64,000 nt of DNA from an uncultured Spirochaetales bacterium (GTDB lineage Bacteria > UBP6 > UBA1177), in assembly GCA_902774115.1 (NCBI GenBank), contig CACYHH010000002.1, positions 248,001 to 312,000 on the forward strand. The letters run 5' to 3'. Of the stretch, positions 42,867 through 49,373 are shown in pieces (position 1 is the stretch's first letter; each line of letters opens with the position of its first letter). The notes under the pieces were generated by a model. That model had not been told where the DNA came from, searched no databases, and was given only the letters and a program-made list of their open reading frames with translations. The translations under genes were made by a program, and so were the position numbers.

Positions 42867-44264
42867 ATGCTTGAGAGATTCGACAATTATCAGTTGCTGT
42901 CAAAGATCGCTACGGGCGGAATGGCTGAGATTTTTCTTGCCAAGCACGTGAATTCTCCTGTCAATTCGATGCCGATTGCAATCAAAAAGGTGCTGAAACA
43001 GTACGGAAACAATCCGATGCTTGTCAAGATGTTTCTTGCCGAGGCAAGGATAATCTGCAATATAAGCCACGAAAATATCGTTAAAATCTACGATTTCGGA
43101 AAGTTCGACGATCAGTATTTCATCGCGATGGAATACGTTTTCGGGCAGAATTTAGGCGCGATAATCGAAAAACTCAAAGAAAGGGATCTGATTATGCCGC
43201 TAAATCTCACGATCGAGATAATTTCGGCTGTTCTTTGCGGTCTTGACCACGCCCACAACGCTCAGGACAGAAACGGCAACTTCCTGAACATCGTTCACCT
43301 CGACATGAATCCGAACAACATTCTGATTTCCTACGAAGGAAAGATAAAAGTCGTCGATTTCGGCATCGCAAACGCGAATTACACCAAAAAATTCAAGGAT
43401 TCCGCTGGAATACAGGGAACTTATGCATACCTTTCACCGGAACAGTGCAGCGGCAAGGCGGTCGACAGGCGCAGCGACATATTTTCAGTCGGTATAATCC
43501 TTTACGAAATGCTGACGGGGCATACGCTCTATAAGCAGCTGGACAACGATATGGCGATCATGAATTCGATCTTGAACGACGAAATCGAGCCGATAAACGA
43601 GCTTATGCCCGAAATCGATCCGAAACTTGCCAAAATCGTTATGAAGGCACTCGAAAAGAACCCGAACAGACGTTATGCTTCGGCGATGGATATGCGTGAA
43701 GACCTTCAGCTGGTCTATAATTCGCTTGAATTCGATCCGAACAGCGAAATGCTCCCCGCATTCGTGAAAAAACTTTTCCCGGCTCACTTCATCAAGATGA
43801 CGAAGATCATAGAACAGGCGCAAACCGAGTATCTTATGGATGAATTGTTCAACAATATCGGTGAGCTGGAAGATCTTGACCTCGAAGAGAAAAAGAAAAC
43901 CGAAGAGGCTGCGCGCCAGAAGGAAGAGGCTGAAAAAAAGCGCGTAAAAAAGAAAGCTTTCTTTTCAAGATTAGGTCTTGTTTCCGGGATAGTTGCAGGG
44001 CTTGCGGTCATTGCGCTGATTCTTAAATTCCTGTTTGTCGATCCCGATGTCAAAGTCGATATGATAACGGTTTTCTCGAATCCAGGCGGTGCGCAGATTT
44101 TCGTTGACGGCGAGGATACAGGCAAGGTGACACCGGCATCGCTTCAGCTTGAACACGGCAAAAAATACATAATCGATTTCATAAAGGACAATATGATAGG
44201 TACTCTTGAATTTACGCCGAGTTCAGAAAACCGTCAGATAAATATGCAGCTTAAGCCAAGGTAA
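42867..44264 (+). CDS. transmembrane Ser/Thr protein kinase with PEGA domain
   Basis: The 465-residue protein has an N-terminal Hanks-type kinase domain (about 7-285). It has the Gly-rich loop IATGGMAEIF, Lys40 (IAIKKV), Glu59, the catalytic loop HLDMNPNN (Asp146; Leu in place of the usual Arg of HRD) and DFG (164-166). A basic coiled linker (about 335-365) is followed by one membrane span (about 370-391) and a periplasmic PEGA domain (about 398-465, VFSNPGGAQIFVDGEDTGK). The catalytic loop resembles the HRDxSPxN form of myxobacterial kinases. It has a strong AAAGGAGG site. The PEGA domain may sense the cell surface. Confidence 0.93.
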   Translation: MLERFDNYQLLSKIATGGMAEIFLAKHVNSPVNSMPIAIKKVLKQYGNNPMLVKMFLAEARIICNISHENIVKIYDFGKFDDQYFIAMEYVFGQNLGAIIEKLKERDLIMPLNLTIEIISAVLCGLDHAHNAQDRNGNFLNIVHLDMNPNNILISYEGKIKVVDFGIANANYTKKFKDSAGIQGTYAYLSPEQCSGKAVDRRSDIFSVGIILYEMLTGHTLYKQLDNDMAIMNSILNDEIEPINELMPEIDPKLAKIVMKALEKNPNRRYASAMDMREDLQLVYNSLEFDPNSEMLPAFVKKLFPAHFIKMTKIIEQAQTEYLMDELFNNIGELEDLDLEEKKKTEEAARQKEEAEKKRVKKKAFFSRLGLVSGIVAGLAVIALILKFLFVDPDVKVDMITVFSNPGGAQIFVDGEDTGKVTPASLQLEHGKKYIIDFIKDNMIGTLEFTPSSENRQINMQLKPR

Positions 44265-44266
44265 AA

Positions 44267-44986
44267 ATGTCTTCAGCAACAGTTAAAATTTCTCTGAAAA
44301 ACGGCGAAACTGCTTTTTCAGAGCTGAATGCCGTCGATTTTATGGGGCTTTACCTCGATTTTTATGTCCAGAATCCGATAGAGGCTGTGCCGAAAGAGTG
44401 TTTTCCGAATCTTAGAAAACTGATTTCGTTCGCGGTCTCTTACCTTCCTTTTATGCCGCACGGGTGGAGTTTTGCGTGGAATGTCTCGATGCCTTTGCAG
44501 AAACGCAGGCTCTTCTGCTGCGTAGATTCCGAAAACGGCACTTTTGTCGCGAAAACACATTCGTGGGAGCCTTCGCCTTACGAGAAAAATCCGCGCATGT
44601 CGGTGCAGATGGTTTCGGACATTTCCGGAATGGAGAGCGTCACGATGGTCGACTGCGCTGAAAATATTCCGTCTGACAGGATTTTGGACGAGCTTTTCAA
44701 AAGATTTTTTGCCGACCAGTCGCAGGAATACCTTGAATGTTACGAGGACGGCGAGATTTTCGGGATAAAAAACAATTCCGAGTCGCTGGCTTTTGTTGAA
44801 GAGGCTTCGGAAGAAAACGTGAGCCTCACTTTCAGATGCGGCTGCACGAAAGAAAAAATAGCCGGAATTTTTAAACGTATGCCGAAGAAGGACATCGATT
44901 TCCTTTTCGAGAACGAGCCTGTTCTCAATGTCGAATGTCCTCGCTGCGGCTTTAAATACGGGATAAAAAAGCATGACATCAAATAA
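44267..44986 (+). CDS. Hsp33-like protein with redox zinc centre and unusual N-domain
   Basis: The 239-residue protein ends in a motif of Hsp33 (HslO): FRCGCTKEKIAGIF (Cys191 and Cys193) and ECPRCGFKYGI (Cys224 and Cys227), the four-Cys zinc site that senses oxidation and switches on chaperone activity. The linker MPKKDIDFLFENE matches the Hsp33 pattern as well. The N-terminal part (1-180) is shorter than the usual 225 residues or so and has no Hsp33 start motif I can recognise. It starts 2 nt after the kinase gene and overlaps the NAD kinase gene by 14 nt. It is a divergent Hsp33 or a different domain joined to the same switch. Confidence 0.7.
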   Translation: MSSATVKISLKNGETAFSELNAVDFMGLYLDFYVQNPIEAVPKECFPNLRKLISFAVSYLPFMPHGWSFAWNVSMPLQKRRLFCCVDSENGTFVAKTHSWEPSPYEKNPRMSVQMVSDISGMESVTMVDCAENIPSDRILDELFKRFFADQSQEYLECYEDGEIFGIKNNSESLAFVEEASEENVSLTFRCGCTKEKIAGIFKRMPKKDIDFLFENEPVLNVECPRCGFKYGIKKHDIK

Positions 44987-45806
44987 AATTTCAAAAGTTT
45001 TCCTTTTTTTCAGAAATGATGGCAGAAAAATTGCCGAACAGCAGGAAACCCGTGCTTTTATCACCGGAAAGAGCAGGGAACTCGGCGTTGAAGTTGTAGA
45101 AAATATCGATGAGATCGACGGTTCCGATCTTATTGTCACGGTCGGAGGCGACGGAACTTTCCTCGCAGGCGCATCTATGGCTTTCGAGCGCAATATCCCG
45201 ATTGCCGGAATCAATGTCGGGCAGCTCGGATTTCTTGCCGAGATAAACCCTGGCGAAGAAAAGATGATAACGAATCTCCTCAAAGGCGATTTCGATGTCA
45301 AGCACCGCATGATGATGGATGTCAGGCTCCTCAGGAACGGTGCGGAAACGGCGGCTTTTACCGCTCTCAACGAGGTGACGATAATCCGTGACATAAACGC
45401 TTCTCCGATGCTCTGTTTCGGAATCGAATACAACGGCGAGGAGATGCCGCAGTACAAGTGCGACGGTCTTATCGCGGCGACTCCGACCGGTTCAACCGCA
45501 TACAACCTTTCCTGCAACGGCCCGATAATCTATCCCGCTGACGAGTCTTTTGTCATCAACGCGGTCGCTCCGCACGCTCTCACACACAGACCGATAGTGC
45601 TTCCCGCATCAGGTTCTATCAAAGTCACTTTGAAAGAGTGTGTTCTCGGATTCCTTACCTGCGACGGCAAAAATTCGGTCCAGGTGTGCGAAAACGATGT
45701 CGTCCTTATCCGCAGGAACGGGCGTGACTTGAGCGTAGTCTCGAACCCCGAAAGAAGTTTCTTCGACATACTTTCAGAAAGGCTCCATCTGGGCAAGAGG
45801 TTGTAA
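44973..45806 (+). CDS. nadK: NAD kinase
   Basis: The enzyme phosphorylates NAD to NADP in the cytoplasm. The 277 residues are typical. The catalytic GGDGT motif lies in LIVTVGGDGTFLAG (about 54-58). NVGQLGFLAEI and ATPTGSTAYNLSCNGPII (about 170-187), which binds NAD, are also present. It overlaps the Hsp33-like gene by 14 nt and the Smr gene by 1 nt (TAATG), so this is a tight operon with the kinase gene upstream. Confidence 0.95.
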   Translation: MTSNKISKVFLFFRNDGRKIAEQQETRAFITGKSRELGVEVVENIDEIDGSDLIVTVGGDGTFLAGASMAFERNIPIAGINVGQLGFLAEINPGEEKMITNLLKGDFDVKHRMMMDVRLLRNGAETAAFTALNEVTIIRDINASPMLCFGIEYNGEEMPQYKCDGLIAATPTGSTAYNLSCNGPIIYPADESFVINAVAPHALTHRPIVLPASGSIKVTLKECVLGFLTCDGKNSVQVCENDVVLIRRNGRDLSVVSNPERSFFDILSERLHLGKRL

Positions 45807-46276
45807 TGAGCAAAAAATTTCAGAACAATAGTTCAATGAATTTTGCCGAACTTTTTTCGGGCAAAACCGGGAAAAAAGAGGGGGAAAAAGAGAGTTTCGC
45901 AGACCTTCTCGAGGAATATTCCGACATTGATTTCGAGATCCACAAACGCGAGAAGGAATCGGGTGCCGAAGAACAGAAAGAGTTCTTCAGACCGCGCAGC
46001 GAAAACGTTCTTCCAGAATTCGAGATCGATCTTCACGGACTCAATCAGGACGAGGCCGAAAAAGTTGTCGAAACAAATGTCAGAGCCATGAAAAGCGGCA
46101 GGATCTACAAAATAAGGATCGTTACCGGCAAAGGGCTCCATTCCAAAACTTCGCCCGTTCTCAGAAACGCGATCGACATTCTTTTGAGACAGCTCAAAAG
46201 GGAAGGGTACTGCTCGAAAATCGAGTGGGACAAAAAAAGCGTCGAAGAGTCGGGTCAGGTCGATGTTACTGCTTAA
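45806..46276 (+). CDS. Smr domain protein
   Basis: The 156-residue protein has a charged N-terminal part (about 1-70, probably disordered) and a complete Smr domain (about 72-156) with IDLHGLNQDEAEKVV and the TGKGLHSK motif, both of which carry the catalytic residues of Smr endonucleases (as in MutS2). The role may be in nucleic-acid processing or RNA quality control; the substrate is unknown. It overlaps nadK by 1 nt. An inverted repeat and a degenerate octamer array follow. Confidence 0.9.
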   Translation: MSKKFQNNSSMNFAELFSGKTGKKEGEKESFADLLEEYSDIDFEIHKREKESGAEEQKEFFRPRSENVLPEFEIDLHGLNQDEAEKVVETNVRAMKSGRIYKIRIVTGKGLHSKTSPVLRNAIDILLRQLKREGYCSKIEWDKKSVEESGQVDVTA

Positions 46277-46341
46277 TTGCGCCGCTTATTTATTGTCGTA
46301 ATATCGTGATCTCGTGATAACGTTATCCCGATGCGGCGCAA
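46277..46341. repeat. inverted repeat enclosing degenerate octamers (copy 2)
   Basis: Perfect 9-bp arms TTGCGCCGC (46277-46285) and GCGGCGCAA (46333-46341) enclose units GTAATATC, GTGATCTC, GTGATAAC and GTTATCCC (about 46299-46329). The structure lies between the convergent smr and sirtuin genes and starts at the smr stop codon. It may serve as a bidirectional end of transcription, although no T-run follows. Confidence 0.65.
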
Positions 46342-46351
46342 GATTTCTAAA

Positions 46352-47092
46352 TTATGAAATTTCCGAAAAAACCTTTCCGATAGGTTCGTTTATTTCTAAA
46401 TCGTTGACTGGATCAAGTTTGTATATCAGATGTTCCTTGTTGATGATGACAAGGTGTTTGCCGCGGAAATAGCCGACATAAGACGCCGCCGGATAGACTG
46501 AAAGCGAAGTTCCGCCGATAATGAGCATGTCAGCCGATGAAATCGCCGCGATCGCCTTTGTGACGGCCTCGGCAGGAAGCTGTTCCTCATAAAGAGTGAC
46601 ATCGCAGCGGACGATTCCTCCGCATTCGCAGCGCGGGATCTGTTCCTTCGATTCAAAAATATAGTCGGCGGGATACTTTTTTCCGCATTTCGAGCAGTAG
46701 TTGCGCGTTGTCGTGCCGTGGATCTCGTAGACGTTTGTGCTTCCCGCTTTCTGGTGAAGTCCGTCGATATTCTGCGTGACGACAGCTTTGAGTTTGCCGC
46801 GCTTTTCAAGTTCGGCAAGAAAGTAGTGTGCCGCATTCGGTTTGACGTTTCTTGCGTCCATTTTCTGCCTGTAGAACTCGAAAAATACGTCAGGGTGCTC
46901 AACTAAGCAGCTGTGGCTCAAAAGATATTCAGGGCGGTATTTCTCGAACTGGACATCGTGCTGGTTGTATAAGCCGTCCTTGCTTCTGAAATCGGGAACG
47001 CCGCTTTCTGTCGAGACGCCGGCGCCTCCGAAAAATACGATGTTGTCTGATTCTTCGATGAAGTCTCTTAATTTTTTGATTTTTTCGTCCAT
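46352..47092 (-). CDS. cobB: NAD-dependent protein deacylase (sirtuin, CobB-like)
   Basis: The 246-residue enzyme removes acyl groups from lysines with NAD. Visible are GAGVSTESGVPDFRS (about 23-37), TQNIDGLHQKAGS (106-118), the catalytic His in EIHGT (His125), the zinc Cys pairs CSKC (133-136) and CEC (155-157) and GGTSLSVYPA for NAD binding. The Ala-Tyr-x2-Arg motif of desuccinylases is not seen where expected, so deacetylation is the likelier activity. It has its own minus-strand promoter within the octamer element. Confidence 0.93.
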   Translation of the reverse strand: MDEKIKKLRDFIEESDNIVFFGGAGVSTESGVPDFRSKDGLYNQHDVQFEKYRPEYLLSHSCLVEHPDVFFEFYRQKMDARNVKPNAAHYFLAELEKRGKLKAVVTQNIDGLHQKAGSTNVYEIHGTTTRNYCSKCGKKYPADYIFESKEQIPRCECGGIVRCDVTLYEEQLPAEAVTKAIAAISSADMLIIGGTSLSVYPAASYVGYFRGKHLVIINKEHLIYKLDPVNDLEINEPIGKVFSEIS

Positions 47093-47124
47093 TTTATCCC
47101 TCCGCTCGCAGTCAAAAATCCAGT

Positions 47125-47193
47125 GATGTTACACGGGAACCTCAAGAATTTCAAATTATCGTCACGCCGTTACGTCGTTACGTCGTCACGTTG
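47125..47193. repeat. 69-bp element with octamer array (copy 3)
   Basis: The segment matches 59598-59666 at about 57 of 69 positions without gaps (aligned by hand). It begins with GATGTTACACGG and ends with four octamers: GTCACGCC, GTTACGTC, GTTACGTC, GTCACGTT (47161-47192). It lies between the divergent sirtuin and regulator genes. Confidence 0.85.
47126..47154 (-). promoter_or_regulatory. promoter of the sirtuin gene within the shared element
   Basis: On the minus strand TTGAAA (47154-47149), a 17-bp spacer and TAACAT (47131-47126) lie about 35 nt before the sirtuin start. The same boxes with the same spacing occur at 59599-59627. The octamers lie directly upstream of the -35 box, where an activator or repressor could bind. 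Confidence 0.6.
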
Positions 47194-47194
47194 G

Positions 47195-47234
47195 TTTTGC
47201 CAAAATTGACAAAATTTTGGCAAAACACTATTTT
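47195..47234 (+). promoter_or_regulatory. promoter with overlapping 13-bp palindrome before the REC-GGDEF-EAL gene
   Basis: TTGACA (47206-47211), a 17-bp spacer and TATTTT (47229-47234) form a good promoter. A perfect dyad lies over the -35 box and spacer: TTTTGCCAAAATT (47195-47207) and AATTTTGGCAAAA (47213-47225) with a 5-nt gap. This is a convincing operator site for a dimeric repressor. Confidence 0.75.
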
Positions 47235-47267
47235 CCCATTGTTTTTTTGCTTTTCCTCGGAGGGAAA

Positions 47268-48977
47268 ATGAACGAACAGCAGAATATAAAAGAAGGAATA
47301 CACAAGCTGAAGCGGACGGTTCTCGTTGTTGACGACGAGCTCATAAACCGCGAGCTTCTAGGGATGATACTTCAGCAGAAATACGATGTTATTTATGCTG
47401 AAAACGGCAGAAAGGCGATTGATATCGTCAGGAGAATTCCGGGAAGGATCTCGCTGGTCCTGCTTGATCTTCTGATGCCGGAAGTCAACGGATACGAAGT
47501 TCTCAAAGCAATGCAAGCCGATCCGAAGCTGAGAAAAATTCCGATCATCGTTCTTACATCGGAAAAAGACGCCGAAGTCGAGAGCCTTCAGCTCGGTGCT
47601 GCCGATTTCATCCCGAAACCTTACAATATGCCGGAAGTCATCATGGCGCGTGTCCAGCGTTCCATCGAGCTTGCCGAGGACAGCGACATAATTCTGGCTA
47701 CTGAAACAGACCGCCTGACAGGGCTTTACAACAAGGATTTCTTTTTTCAGTACTGCTCCAAGAACGATGTTTACATGCCGGGAAGAGCGATGGATGCGAT
47801 TGCAGTCAACGTTTCGCGTTTTCATCTTGTCAACGAGCTTAAAGGAAGGAGTTTCGGAGACAAACTTCTGTGCGCTCTCGCCGATGAGATAAAGTATTTC
47901 GCTTTTCAGAGCGAAGGTCTTGCCGGACGGGGAGGATCCGATCTTTTCTTTGTTTATCTGCCGCACTGTGATTCCCACGAGGATTTCCTTGAAAGCATAA
48001 GCGACGCTGCGGCTGAGATTGCAGGCGAAGGGAAAATCAACCTCAGGATGGGCGTTTATCAGAATGTCGATTTTTCGGTCAGCATGGAAGAGCGTTTCGA
48101 CAAGGCGAACATCGCGTGCAACCTGCTTCGTAAAAGTGCTTCGGAACACTATGCGATTTATGACTCAAACCTGCATGAGAAGGAGCTTTTCGCGGAGAAA
48201 CTCATTCACGAGGTCGAGGCGGCGCTTGCCGAAAAACAGTTCAAAGTCGTCTATCAGCCGAAATTCAACATAAAAGGTGACGAACCGCGTCTTTGCAGTG
48301 CCGAAGCCCTCGTCAGATGGAACCATCCCGAACTCGGCATGATAAGCCCCGGTCTGTTTATCCCGCTTTTCGAGGAAAACGGTCTTATCAACAGGCTTGA
48401 CAACTATATATGGCGCGAAGTCGCACGTCAGATAAAGTCATGGAAAGTCGCATTCGGCGTGACGGTTCCTGTTTCGGTCAATGTTTCGCGTATTGATCTG
48501 CTTGCTCCTGATTATGAGCAGAATATGGTTGATCTGGTGCGTGACAACTCGCTTCAGACAGGCGATATGCTGCTTGAAATAACTGAATCCGCATATACCG
48601 AGAGTTCTGACCGCATAATCGAAATTGCCAATTCGCTTAGATCGCGCGGCTTCAAACTCGAAATGGACGACTTCGGTTCGGGATATTCCTCGCTCAACAT
48701 GCTTGCCGCCCTGCCGATTGACGCGCTGAAACTCGATATGAAATTTGTCCGCCGCATCTGCGAAAACGCAAAGGATCTGCGTATGGTCCAGCTTATGATC
48801 GAGATCGCGTCGTTCCTGAATGTTCCCGTTATCGCGGAAGGAGTCGAAACAGAGGAACAGTACAGGCTTTTGAAGGAAAACGGCTGCGACATAATCCAGG
48901 GCTACTATTTCTCGAAGCCGCTTCCGGTTGATCAATTTTCCGAAATGATAGAAAAAGAGGGGAGAAAGAGATGCTGA
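47268..48977 (+). CDS. response regulator with REC, degenerate GGDEF and EAL domains
   Basis: The 569-residue cytoplasmic protein controls cyclic-di-GMP. The REC domain (about 15-135) has the phosphoacceptor Asp67 in LVLLDLLMPEV. The GGDEF domain (about 160-305) reads GRGGSDLFF where GGDEF should be, so it is probably not a cyclase. The EAL domain (about 320-560) has the signature SAEALVRW, the DDFGSGYSS metal motif and the KLDMKFV lysine, so phosphodiesterase activity is likely. The start is the ATG at 47268 with GGAGGG upstream. It overlaps the Hpt gene by 7 nt. Confidence 0.93.
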   Translation: MNEQQNIKEGIHKLKRTVLVVDDELINRELLGMILQQKYDVIYAENGRKAIDIVRRIPGRISLVLLDLLMPEVNGYEVLKAMQADPKLRKIPIIVLTSEKDAEVESLQLGAADFIPKPYNMPEVIMARVQRSIELAEDSDIILATETDRLTGLYNKDFFFQYCSKNDVYMPGRAMDAIAVNVSRFHLVNELKGRSFGDKLLCALADEIKYFAFQSEGLAGRGGSDLFFVYLPHCDSHEDFLESISDAAAEIAGEGKINLRMGVYQNVDFSVSMEERFDKANIACNLLRKSASEHYAIYDSNLHEKELFAEKLIHEVEAALAEKQFKVVYQPKFNIKGDEPRLCSAEALVRWNHPELGMISPGLFIPLFEENGLINRLDNYIWREVARQIKSWKVAFGVTVPVSVNVSRIDLLAPDYEQNMVDLVRDNSLQTGDMLLEITESAYTESSDRIIEIANSLRSRGFKLEMDDFGSGYSSLNMLAALPIDALKLDMKFVRRICENAKDLRMVQLMIEIASFLNVPVIAEGVETEEQYRLLKENGCDIIQGYYFSKPLPVDQFSEMIEKEGRKRC

Positions 48978-49312
48978 CAATCGAAAAACTTAAAGATTTC
49001 GGCGCAAATGTCGAAGAAGGCGTTGCGCGCTGCATGGGACTTAACGATTTTTACCTTAAACTCGTGAATATGGCTGTTCCCGACGAACAGCTGAACGCGC
49101 TTGAAGCGGCGCTTGTGAAAAAAGATCTTGACACCGCGTTTGAAGTGGCACACGCACTCAAAGGAATGTACGGAAACATCTCGCTTACCCCGATCTACAA
49201 ACCGCTCAGCGAAATGACGGAACTTCTCCGCAGCCGCACCGATACGGACTATTCAGCACTTCTTGAAGAAGCAAAAAAACAGAAAAAGAAATTGGAAGAA
49301 CTGGCGTTGTGA
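48971..49312 (+). CDS. stand-alone Hpt phosphotransfer protein
   Basis: The 113-residue protein is a single Hpt domain: four helices with the phosphoacceptor His61 in VAHALKGMYGNI. It relays phosphate between hybrid kinases and a response regulator. It overlaps the REC-GGDEF-EAL gene by 7 nt, so that regulator is a likely partner, while the hybrid kinases at 49334, 52172 and 56469 could be donors. Its last codon and stop lie at the edge of an octamer element. Confidence 0.88.
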   Translation: MLTIEKLKDFGANVEEGVARCMGLNDFYLKLVNMAVPDEQLNALEAALVKKDLDTAFEVAHALKGMYGNISLTPIYKPLSEMTELLRSRTDTDYSALLEEAKKQKKKLEELAL

Positions 49313-49373
49313 CGTCGTAACGTCGTTTCATTGTCACGCATCGTGACGCCGTTCCGTCGTAACGCCGTCACGT
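49309..49373. repeat. octamer element (copy 4) overlapping the ends of two convergent genes
   Basis: Units include GTGACGTC, GTAACGTC, GTCACGCA, GTTCCGTC, GTAACGCC and GTCACGTT. GTGACGCC and its near-complement GGCGTCAC allow a long imperfect hairpin (about 49342-49371). It supplies the stop codon of the Hpt gene and, on the other strand, the last 13 codons and stop of the permease-kinase gene. Confidence 0.75.
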
